Of a DNA stretch of 5,220 bases, positions 1-5,220 are shown piece after piece; position 1 is the first letter of the stretch; each line of letters begins with the position of its first letter. The translations under genes were made by a program, and so were the position numbers. Below the pieces are notes generated by a model. It was not told where the DNA came from. It did not search any database and saw only the letters and a program-made list of their open reading frames with translations. The stretch is taken from contig JAKASN010000185.1 of the NCBI GenBank assembly GCA_021819025.1, positions 1-5,220 on the forward strand, read 5' to 3'. Source of the DNA: Actinomycetes bacterium. Lineage in GTDB: Bacteria; Actinomycetota; Acidimicrobiia; Acidimicrobiales; Acidimicrobiaceae.

Positions 1-2058
1 GAGAAGAGCTATCACCCTCAACTCGATCTGGGAATAGTCAGCCACCACCAGTTTTGAACCCGAAGGCGCGACGAAGGCGTAACGAAAACGCTTCCCGATC
101 TCGGTTCTGATGGGAATGTTGTGAAGATTGGGGTGGTCCGAGGAGAGACGTCCGGTACGGGCCACCATTTGGTTGAAGGTGGCATGGATTCGCCCATCGG
201 GAGCCACTTCAGCGATCAAGCTCTGTCCGTAAGTGCTGCGGAGCTTCTCTACTTCGCGATAGCGAAGGATCTCTTCGATGATCGGGTGCGACCCCCGAAG
301 CTTCTCAAGAGTCTGTGCGTCGGTGGAGAAGCCGGTCTTGGTCTTCTTGGGAGGCACCAAGCCCAGCTCGCCAAAGAGAACCTCTCCGAGTTGCTTGGTG
401 GAGTTTACATTGAGGTTCCTTCCCGCCATGGCGCGGATCGACTCGCCGAGACGAGCCGCCTCGGCAACGAACTCCTTGGCTAGCTCCACGAGAACCTCGC
501 GATCGACCCCAATTCCAGCCGCCTCCATCTTGGCCAGCACTACCAGCAGCGGTTGTTCCACTTTCTCATAAAGCCAGCCCATCTCGGCGCCTTGGATCTC
601 TCCTCGAAGCACCTCGGCGAGGAGCAGGGACTCAGCGGCTTCTCGCGCGGCTGCGGTGGTATCGCCAGCGGAAAAAAGGTCCGCCGCAGCTCCAGTTGGA
701 GTGCTCGGCGAGTTCAGCTGGGGCACCTGCTCCCGATAGTGGCCAAGCAAAAACCCCAGCGAGTAATCTCCCAGCGAGGAGTCCATGACATAAGCCGCCA
801 AACCCAAGTCCATGTCGATGTCAGGAAGGGGGAGTGACAACTCCAAGAGTCGCCGCAACAACTCCTTGAGCGAGACTCCAGTGACGGCAACGCCCCCCAC
901 CGAGTCGAGGACCCCCTTGAGAAAGCCCGCCTCGTCTTGGGCAGGCACCTCCTCGGCTGCCGAGACGATCTCCTTGGGGCTCCCTCTCATGCAACCAGCC
1001 AAAGCCAAGGTGGTTATTCGTGAGCGGCCCGCCTCGTGGGCCCATTGCACCGCCACGCCCCACCGCGGCTCCAATTTCTCGCGCATCGCAAAAAATAGCT
1101 GGAGGTCGGACAAGACGGTCTGGTCGGCTCGGGGAACTTCGCTGGCGCTGCCCGAATCCCTCGAGCCGGGCAAGTGACCGATATAGTCCCAGGCCTTGAA
1201 TGCGCGAGCTGCGAGACGCTTGGACTCCATGAAGTCAAAGAATTCGCCAGCTTTGGCATCATCGATAGGAGCTAATGCAAGGTCATCCAATGCAACATCG
1301 AGATCAAGGTGGTGTTGGAGTGGAGTTAGCGAAGCATTGAGCTTCAAGGTATCAAGATTGTCCCGTAACGATGCGGCAAGCTTTGGGGGAAGCGCGTCGA
1401 GGTTGGCAAGGAGGTTGTCTACACTGCGGTACTCGTGAGCGAGTTTCGCGGCGGTCTTGACTCCGATCCCGGGTATCCCCGCCAAATTATCCGAAGGATC
1501 GCCCCGCATCGCGGCTAAAAATGGATATACCGAGGGCTCCGCGCCAACCTTGGCGATGACTCCCGCCTCATCGAGCATGAGGTAGTCACTCACGCCCCTG
1601 CGGTTGTACAGCACCTTGACATAGGGGTCCGACACCAGCTGGAAGCTGTCGCGATCCCCCGTCACCACGATGGTTTCCATCTCCTCGTTGCGCCCCAAAT
1701 CAGACAAAGCGGCCAAGACATCGTCGGCCTCGAAGCCAGCTTTGGAAACTACCACAAGGCCAAGCGAGGTGATCGCCCTTTCCAACAGCTCAAGCTGGGT
1801 TCTCAACCCAGGGTGGGTCTCGGGCCGATGCGCCTTGTAGGCGGCGTTAAGGCCATCCCGAAAGGTGGGTTCGCTCCGATCCAGCGCGATTGCCATATGG
1901 GTGGGTCTTTGCTCTTCGATAAGGCCGATCACCATCGACAAAAAGCCATACAGCGCATTGGTGTGCTGGCCCGAGCTGGTGACCATGGTGTCTACCGGTA
2001 TGGCGAAGAAGGCACGAAAAGCCAAGGAGTACCCGTCAACCAAAATCAATTTCTTCAT
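1..2058 (-). CDS. polA: DNA polymerase I, N-terminal 686 codons (3' end beyond the window)
   Basis: This is the repair and Okazaki-fragment-processing polymerase. An uninterrupted frame starts at ATG 2058 and leaves the window at base 1. Residues 1-290 form the 5' nuclease domain: LVDGYS near 6-11, FEADDV at 109-114, GDRD at 134-137, RGDPSDN at 185-191 and the helix-hairpin-helix GIPGIGVKTA around 194-203. Residues about 310-480 are a 3'-5' exonuclease fold that looks dead. The DxE motif is replaced around 332-340, and the YxxxD motif is replaced near 470-477. Only the Asp in MDLGLAAY (D417) seems to match a metal ligand of the E. coli enzyme. The polymerase domain follows: NVNSTKQLGEVLF (550-562), TGRLSS (635-640) and motif A DYSQIELR (674-681), with D674 a catalytic metal ligand. 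Motifs B and C are outside the window; about 200 residues are missing compared with the usual 880-920. The upstream ribosome binding site is weak (GGA five bases before ATG), but the N-terminus MKKLILVDG fits the family. Confidence 0.97.
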   Translation of the reverse strand, partial: MKKLILVDGYSLAFRAFFAIPVDTMVTSSGQHTNALYGFLSMVIGLIEEQRPTHMAIALDRSEPTFRDGLNAAYKAHRPETHPGLRTQLELLERAITSLGLVVVSKAGFEADDVLAALSDLGRNEEMETIVVTGDRDSFQLVSDPYVKVLYNRRGVSDYLMLDEAGVIAKVGAEPSVYPFLAAMRGDPSDNLAGIPGIGVKTAAKLAHEYRSVDNLLANLDALPPKLAASLRDNLDTLKLNASLTPLQHHLDLDVALDDLALAPIDDAKAGEFFDFMESKRLAARAFKAWDYIGHLPGSRDSGSASEVPRADQTVLSDLQLFFAMREKLEPRWGVAVQWAHEAGRSRITTLALAGCMRGSPKEIVSAAEEVPAQDEAGFLKGVLDSVGGVAVTGVSLKELLRRLLELSLPLPDIDMDLGLAAYVMDSSLGDYSLGFLLGHYREQVPQLNSPSTPTGAAADLFSAGDTTAAAREAAESLLLAEVLRGEIQGAEMGWLYEKVEQPLLVVLAKMEAAGIGVDREVLVELAKEFVAEAARLGESIRAMAGRNLNVNSTKQLGEVLFGELGLVPPKKTKTGFSTDAQTLEKLRGSHPIIEEILRYREVEKLRSTYGQSLIAEVAPDGRIHATFNQMVARTGRLSSDHPNLHNIPIRTEIGKRFRYAFVAPSGSKLVVADYSQIELRVIALL

Positions 2059-2069
2059 TAGCATCCAAC

Positions 2070-2107
2070 CTAGCGGAAGCGACTTTGCAGAAGAAGAGCT
2101 CCGCTAG
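2070..2107. repeat. Inverted repeat in the polA 5' leader
   Basis: The perfect 8-bp arms CTAGCGGA (2070-2077) and TCCGCTAG (2100-2107) are separated by 22 bases. The repeat lies in the gap between the regulator's stop and the polA start, and its near arm ends 11 bases before the polA ATG. In the minus-strand transcript it could form a hairpin beside the polA ribosome binding region, or in DNA it could be an operator. No T-run follows, so it does not look like an intrinsic terminator. Only the arms are observed; any function is inference. Confidence 0.4.
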
Positions 2108-2115
2108 TCTTCATC

Positions 2116-2145
2116 GCCCGCCAAGCCAACAAGGTTCAGGCGGGC
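2116..2145 (-). terminator. GC-rich hairpin over the regulator's stop codon, possible weak terminator
   Basis: The perfect 7-bp arms GCCCGCC (2116-2122) and GGCGGGC (2139-2145) flank a 16-base loop. The last three codons and the TGA of the ANTAR regulator lie within the upstream arm and loop on the minus strand. The stem is GC-only and stable, but no U-tract follows in that direction. It may be a pause, an mRNA-end stabiliser or a Rho-assisted terminator rather than a classic intrinsic one. It separates the regulator from polA 77 bp downstream. Confidence 0.3.
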
Positions 2146-2732
2146 TGGATCTCTCCAGAGATGACAGCGTTTGCCACCACCGACATCGCGGTGCGATCAT
2201 CCATGGCGCGACGCTGGATAAATCCAAAAGCTTGCGGTTCAGTCATGTTGAAGTTCTCCATGAGCAATCCCTTGGCTCGGTCCAAGAGCTTGCGCACTTC
2301 AAGTTGGGCGCGCAACATTTCGGCATGGTCGGCGAGGTAGCGCACCTCCTCCTCAAGGGCAACTGACTCCTGAAATCGCGCGATGGCCAACTCGATCGAG
2401 GGCACGAGATCAGCGGGCAGGAAGGGCTTCACCAAATACGCCAGAGCTCCCGCGTCTCGCGCCTGCTCAATTAAAGAGCGTTGCGAAAAGGCAGTGAGGA
2501 TTACCACCGGACAGATTCTCTCCCGCGAAACTTCCAGTGCCACCTCCAGGCCGTCGATTCCCGGCATCTTCACATCCAGGATGGCAAGATCGGGTCGCAG
2601 ATCACGGATCATCTCCAGCGCGACGTCACCCCGATGAGCGGCACCGACCACGGCATATCCCAGCTCCTCCAGAGCCTCCTTAAGGTCCAGTCTGATTATC
2701 GCTTCATCTTCAGCAATTACTACCCGGGTCAC
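2136..2732 (-). CDS. pdtaR: PdtaR-like response regulator: receiver plus ANTAR RNA-binding domain
   Basis: This is a 198-residue cytoplasmic two-component regulator. ANTAR outputs bind hairpins in nascent RNA and prevent termination or alter translation, normally after phosphorylation by a histidine kinase such as PdtaS. Residues 1-120 are the receiver: acidic E8-D9-E10 (AEDEA), phosphoacceptor D53 (ILDVKMP), T80 (VILTAFSQR) and K102 (YLVKPF). A helical linker (about 121-142) leads into the ANTAR domain (about 143-195) with RKLLDRAKGLLM, MTEPQAFGFIQRRAMD and RTAMSVVA. From memory the sequence matches Mycobacterium tuberculosis Rv1626 along its whole length. I prefer the GTG at 2730-2732 because GGAGG stands four bases before it, the same arrangement as the enolase-family gene here, and because the receiver begins at once (VTRVVIAEDE). 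An in-frame ATG at 2790-2792 has GAGG six bases upstream and would add 20 residues, MSSVASEPCG and onward, with no domain likeness; it cannot be excluded. No kinase gene is visible nearby. The gene is co-directional with polA. Confidence 0.93.
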   Translation of the reverse strand: MTRVVIAEDEAIIRLDLKEALEELGYAVVGAAHRGDVALEMIRDLRPDLAILDVKMPGIDGLEVALEVSRERICPVVILTAFSQRSLIEQARDAGALAYLVKPFLPADLVPSIELAIARFQESVALEEEVRYLADHAEMLRAQLEVRKLLDRAKGLLMENFNMTEPQAFGFIQRRAMDDRTAMSVVANAVISGEIQPA

Positions 2733-2792
2733 GGGACCTCCGTACTCATCTTCAAAAAACCACCCGCAGGGTTCGCTAGCTACGCTAGACAT
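2733..2792 (-). promoter_or_regulatory. Leader of the ANTAR gene with two small hairpins and a T6 run (attenuator-like)
   Basis: On the minus strand, reading toward the gene, CTAGC-GTA-GCTAG (2788-2776) forms a perfect 5-bp hairpin. Three bases later ACCC-TGC-GGGT (2772-2762) forms a 4-bp hairpin, then GG and six T residues (2759-2754). The GGAGG ribosome binding site and the GTG start follow. A short hairpin followed by U6 resembles a weak intrinsic terminator, which would suit a gene whose product belongs to a terminator-controlling family. The loops are of three bases, not the hexaloops with A1 and G4 known for ANTAR targets. If translation starts at ATG 2792, this stretch is instead coding and the pattern may be chance. 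Confidence 0.35.
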
Positions 2793-2860
2793 TGATAGCC
2801 TCGCCTCAGGTAACCTTTGAGCTTACCACTCCAAGCTAAATCGACTTTGGGAGGCGACCG

Positions 2861-3562
2861 ATGTCCGATCTGATCTATGGCGCACCGCTCTGGCTCGCGG
2901 GCACCAACTTCTGGGCGATTCAATCGGCGAGTTCGTCAAAGGAGTGCATCCTCGTGGATGTACCGCCAGACCCCCAGGCGATCTTGGCATTTCTCCGTGA
3001 GCGCTCTCTCAAAGTGGTGGCGATCATCGCCACCCATGGACACATCGACCACATCGGCGGAGTACCCAGCATCGTTGAGGCGCCAGAGAATCTCAGCGCC
3101 TCGCATCATCAAACCATCGGGGTTCACCTCCACGAAGCGGACCATGACATGATCATGGACCCCATCGGCTCCTCGGGGGCCCTCGGAGCCGAACTAGCCA
3201 CCTCTGGGCTTTCCACGCGCCCTCCCGAACTCCTCTATGACATTTGTGATGGCGAAGTGATCAAAGGGGCGGGGATGGCATTCACCGCACTTCACACACC
3301 CGGACATACCCGTGGATCCACCTGCTTCAAACTCGCCTTGGCGGATCTTGATCCTCTCCTCTTTAGCGGCGATCACCTCTTTGCCGGCTCGATCGGAAGA
3401 ACCGACCTCCCGGGAGGATCCTATGAAGAGTTGATGAACTCCATGGCCAGCAAGATCATCCCTCTTCCGGATAACACCATCGTCCTTCCCGGACATGGTG
3501 AAGCCACCACCGTGGGCAGGGAGCGGGCAACAAATCCCTACCTGGCAGAGCTGAAATCATAG
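2861..3562 (+). CDS. Metallo-beta-lactamase-fold hydrolase (glyoxalase II-like)
   Basis: This 233-residue cytoplasmic protein has no signal peptide or membrane segment. The full metal-binding set of the family is present: the motif THGHIDH with H59, H61, D63 and H64, then H149 in HTPGHT, D171 in FSGDHLF and H212 in LPGHGE. This predicts a two-metal (Zn or Fe) hydrolase. The segment GSIGRTDLPGGSYEEL (176-191) is typical of the hydroxyacylglutathione hydrolase-like branch. Such enzymes cleave thioesters, for example S-lactoyl-thiols. In an actinobacterium lacking glutathione the thiol partner might be mycothiol, but that is inference and the substrate is unknown. The length fits the short, single-domain members, which lack the C-terminal helical domain of true glyoxalase II. 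A GGGAGG sequence ends six bases before the ATG, supporting this start. The gene is divergent from the ANTAR regulator and convergent with the enolase-family gene, with 17 bp between stop codons and no clear terminator. Confidence 0.93.
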   Translation: MSDLIYGAPLWLAGTNFWAIQSASSSKECILVDVPPDPQAILAFLRERSLKVVAIIATHGHIDHIGGVPSIVEAPENLSASHHQTIGVHLHEADHDMIMDPIGSSGALGAELATSGLSTRPPELLYDICDGEVIKGAGMAFTALHTPGHTRGSTCFKLALADLDPLLFSGDHLFAGSIGRTDLPGGSYEELMNSMASKIIPLPDNTIVLPGHGEATTVGRERATNPYLAELKS

Positions 3563-3579
3563 CCTTCTCTGATACTCAC

Positions 3580-4755
3580 CTAGGGGACGATGATCTCGAT
3601 TGCGCTCGTGCAGTCCTCGGGGGGCACATATGCTCCGGTAAGGCCATCATCTCCCACCAGCATCAGCGAGCCATCAGCTTGGCGATATAACGATGGCGGC
3701 ACCGAGGCGTCAAAATAGTCGCTCTCTGGACCGAGGTCGGATACCGCCGCGGGCGCCAGGGCCTTTATCATCACCGCGTTGAGGCGTCGCAGGATCGGCG
3801 TGTCATACATTCCCCCGATGTAAAAGTCCAGCTTGGCGGCCTCGGCTATCGCCACCGCCTCGAGCAGCCCAGCGACGCCGCCTAAGCGCGAGATCTTGAA
3901 AACCGCGAGCGAAAAGGGCACATAGGCCACGGCGTCTTTGAGCGCACCCGGACTCGAAATGCTCTCATCGAGGGCAATTCTGGTGGCCCCAAGGTCGTGC
4001 AAACGAGCGAGGTCGCGCATGGAACCCGCTGCGAAGGGCTGCTCCAAGTAGCTAAAGCCGGCATCGGCCAAGGCCATGGCAAAGTCGCGATCGGAGATGG
4101 TGCCGTTGGCATCGGCACTCATCTCCACCGGTGAGCTTGCGCAGAGCTCGCGCATCTCCTCCAGGTTGACATCGGAGTCCACTTTGACCTTGATACGACG
4201 ATAGCCAAGGGCGGCAAGGCGATGGGTTTGGGCCAATCGAGTTGACTGGCCCTCGTCGATTCCAAGGGAGGTTCCTTGGGCCTGTATCGGCGCGCTCTGG
4301 TCAATTTCGCCAAAGCGCCCGGCAATGCCAATATGTCCGAGAGCTCGGGCATATTGGGCGATCACCTCAGAAGCCGAAATGGAGGCTTGCCGAGCATAGA
4401 GGTCCAACAAGCCCATCTCAATCGCGGCTTTAGCAGCGGAATTACCCCGAAAGCGCCCCAAGACGACGATAGCGTCCTCAATGTTTACTTGATCAGCCCC
4501 CAAGGGGTACGCCTTGGCTCCGGCGAAGATCTCGGCGAAAAAAACCGCGATCGCAACGTGGGTCTGGCGAACAAACTGTTCGTCGTAGCTGGGGAGTACC
4601 AAGACCGGCGCCTCCCCGAAACCGAGATGGCCGCCCCCGGACAATATCACCACACAGCCATGGCGTCGCTCCGCGGTATTTACCGCCGAGCCCAATGGGC
4701 GCGAGAAGGGAATCGACACGTCAACGATCTTCACAGACTCGATCTCTACCTTCAC
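3580..4755 (-). CDS. menC: Enolase-superfamily enzyme, o-succinylbenzoate synthase / N-succinylamino acid racemase type
   Basis: This 391-residue soluble enzyme has the N-terminal capping domain (1 to about 130) and the C-terminal barrel of the muconate-lactonizing group. Visible catalytic residues are K189 and K191 (RIKVKV), metal ligands D215 (SADAN), E238 (YLEQP) and D263 (ALDES), and base K287 (VFKISRLGG). The motif YIGGMYDTPILRRLNAV resembles the GGM-E-T-LGR-AN segment of the NSAR/OSBS subfamily. OSBS dehydrates SHCHC to o-succinylbenzoate in menaquinone synthesis; NSAR racemises N-succinylamino acids. R290, three residues after K287, matches the position of the arginine linked to racemase activity in that subfamily, so the enzyme may be promiscuous. 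No other men gene is in view. The GTG at 4753-4755 is preferred because GGAGG lies four bases upstream and the family N-terminus starts there; ATG 4830 would add 25 atypical residues. Compared with Amycolatopsis NSAR, recalled from memory, about 20 extra residues lie before the GTSLGI strand (about 122-160). A dipeptide epimerase is a less likely alternative. Confidence 0.82.
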   Translation of the reverse strand: MKVEIESVKIVDVSIPFSRPLGSAVNTAERRHGCVVILSGGGHLGFGEAPVLVLPSYDEQFVRQTHVAIAVFFAEIFAGAKAYPLGADQVNIEDAIVVLGRFRGNSAAKAAIEMGLLDLYARQASISASEVIAQYARALGHIGIAGRFGEIDQSAPIQAQGTSLGIDEGQSTRLAQTHRLAALGYRRIKVKVDSDVNLEEMRELCASSPVEMSADANGTISDRDFAMALADAGFSYLEQPFAAGSMRDLARLHDLGATRIALDESISSPGALKDAVAYVPFSLAVFKISRLGGVAGLLEAVAIAEAAKLDFYIGGMYDTPILRRLNAVMIKALAPAAVSDLGPESDYFDASVPPSLYRQADGSLMLVGDDGLTGAYVPPEDCTSAIEIIVP

Positions 4756-4877
4756 GTCTCCTCCAAAGATCCCGGTGCGACGCACTCCTTGAACTCCACT
4801 GCCCACCCTTGCGCATTTCGCGCTACGCATGACGTCTCACACCATGGCCCAGAGATGGCCTCCGTGTCTAGAGCCAT

Positions 4878-4885
4878 TGTGCACA
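4878..4885. repeat. Palindrome TGTGCACA near the predicted start of the enolase-family transcript
   Basis: A perfect 8-base palindrome lies about 10 bases downstream of the predicted transcription start of the minus-strand promoter. It could be a repressor operator, but a palindrome of this size also arises by chance. No second copy was seen in the window. Confidence 0.2.
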
Positions 4886-4902
4886 TTCCGATCTGGCACC
4901 GA

Positions 4903-4931
4903 AATATAGCAAAATGTTTACCCATCGTTAA
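4903..4931 (-). promoter_or_regulatory. Sigma70-like promoter for the enolase-family gene
   Basis: On the minus strand TTAACG (4931-4926, four of six matches to TTGACA) is followed by a 17-base spacer and TATATT (4908-4903, five of six to TATAAT). The TG one base before the -10 makes an extended -10 (TGCTATATT). Transcription would begin near 4896, leaving a leader of about 140 bases before the GTG at 4755. This AT-rich patch stands out against the local base composition. The rest of the 254-bp divergent region (4756-5009) shows no gene I can support. Confidence 0.5.
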
Positions 4932-4976
4932 GATCGCCTAGGTAACTTCTCACTTGGGAACGCGCAAAGAACTAGG

Positions 4977-5001
4977 CACCCACAACTCCCTTTGCTGGGT
5001 G
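4977..5001 (+). promoter_or_regulatory. Hairpin abutting the ribosome binding site of the ABC ATPase gene
   Basis: Arms CACCCA (4977-4982) and TGGGTG (4996-5001) are perfect 6-bp complements with a 13-base loop. The right arm overlaps the first base of the GAGGAG ribosome binding site (5001-5006). A CTCC in the loop (4986-4989) could instead pair with GGAG of that site. The arrangement would allow translation control by alternative folding, but no known riboswitch or protein site is recognised. Confidence 0.3.
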
Positions 5002-5009
5002 AGGAGAAC

Positions 5010-5220
5010 ATGCAGAAGTTGGCCATCGACGCCCATGACGAGAAGCGAGCGACCTCCGGCATCCTGGGTGAGACCGCATCCCAAAGCGGCACCACGGTGA
5101 TGGCGGTGAACTCTCTTGAAGTTGGGTTCGGCACCAAAAGTATCATTGCGGGAGTCGATCTCAACCTCACCCGAGGCAGTATCGTTGCTCTGATTGGCCC
5201 GACCGGTTCGGGCAAGACGA
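5010..5220 (+). CDS. ABC transporter ATP-binding protein, N-terminal 70 codons (PstB-like; 3' end beyond the window)
   Basis: The frame opens at ATG 5010 and is cut by the right edge after 70 codons. A GAGGAG three bases upstream of the ATG supports this start. Residues 35-60 show the first strands of an ABC ATPase, including the position of the A-loop aromatic (F40 in VGFGTKSI), and residues 63-70 are a complete Walker A (GPTGSGKT). The ATPase would energise a membrane transporter on the cytoplasmic side. The stretch SIVALIGPTGSGKT recalls phosphate-importer ATPases (PstB), but the Q-loop, signature, Walker B and any pst partners are outside the window, so the substrate is a guess. The first 33 residues precede the ABC core, are polar, and match nothing I know. 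An internal ATG at codon 31 would remove them but has no good ribosome binding site. The gene is divergent from the enolase-family gene. Confidence 0.85.
   Translation, partial: MQKLAIDAHDEKRATSGILGETASQSGTTVMAVNSLEVGFGTKSIIAGVDLNLTRGSIVALIGPTGSGKT

Noticed and set aside
121..1438. Several plus-strand open frames of 80-121 codons
   Set aside because: They lie antisense to polA, overlap one another, have no family likeness, and the minus strand codes for an unbroken PolA.
1813..2366. Plus-strand frames across the polA start and the end of the regulator
   Set aside because: They are antisense to two well-identified genes, with no plausible domain or ribosome binding site.
2754..2788. The two leader hairpins as a canonical ANTAR target
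   Set aside because: The known target needs two hexaloops with A at position 1 and G at position 4. Here the loops are of three bases and I found no alternative fold giving the right hexaloops.
2792..2821. TTGATA (five of six to the -35 consensus) as part of a promoter for the MBL gene
   Set aside because: No acceptable -10 hexamer lies at 16-18 bases; the best candidates match about three of six positions.
2820..2837. AGCTT-N8-AAGCT inverted repeat in the divergent region between the regulator and the MBL gene
   Set aside because: Arms of 5 bp are expected by chance. It overlaps a possible but poor minus-strand -10 (TAAGCT) with no matching -35, so no operator or promoter is claimed.
4916..4937. 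GTTTACCC and GTTAAGAT spaced 11 bases apart, considered as a Pho-box-like direct repeat upstream of a possible pstB
   Set aside because: The two units share only the first three bases and a later A, and no third repeat follows. The stretch also overlaps the -35 of the minus-strand promoter, so the likeness is too weak.
4276..4941. A 221-codon plus-strand open frame opposite the enolase-family gene
   Set aside because: Its translation has no recognisable domain, and the opposite strand keeps all catalytic residues of the enolase superfamily. The length reflects codon bias on the other strand.
4928..5215. A 95-codon minus-strand frame opposite the ABC ATPase start
   Set aside because: It is antisense to a clear Walker A-containing frame and has no family likeness.

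Overview
The window looks like a chromosomal housekeeping region of an actinobacterium. It has moderately high GC by eye, roughly 55-60%. The evidence for the phylum is threefold. DNA polymerase I has an actinobacterial-type sequence with an inactivated proofreading domain. A response regulator with an ANTAR output domain closely resembles mycobacterial PdtaR (Rv1626). Several starts are GTG behind GGAGG ribosome binding sites. A lineage such as Acidimicrobiia is possible, but the sequence does not settle it.

Layout, left to right: 1-2058 (minus) is the N-terminal 686 codons of polA, which runs off the left edge. After a 77-bp gap holding two inverted repeats comes a pdtaR-like regulator, 2136-2732 (minus), which is co-directional with polA and upstream of it. 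In front of its preferred GTG start is a 60-base leader with two small hairpins and a T6 run. A divergent metallo-beta-lactamase-fold hydrolase, related to the glyoxalase II group, occupies 2861-3562 (plus). It converges, with a 17-bp gap, on an enolase-superfamily gene of the o-succinylbenzoate synthase / N-succinylamino acid racemase type, 3580-4755 (minus). A 254-bp divergent region (4756-5009) holds a good sigma70-like promoter for the enolase-family gene and a hairpin next to the ribosome binding site of the last gene. That gene, 5010 onward (plus), is an ABC transporter ATPase cut by the right edge just after its Walker A motif; it may be PstB.

The genes do not form one pathway. PolA acts in replication and repair, the ANTAR regulator in RNA-level control, the MBL enzyme is a hydrolase of unknown substrate, the enolase-family enzyme may serve menaquinone synthesis or amino-acid racemisation, and the ABC ATPase serves transport. 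The pdtaR-polA proximity recalls Mycobacterium tuberculosis, where Rv1626 and polA (Rv1629) are close. I see no mobile element, CRISPR array, RNA gene or defence system. The most interesting point is the attenuator-like structure in the leader of the ANTAR gene, which depends on the choice of start codon.
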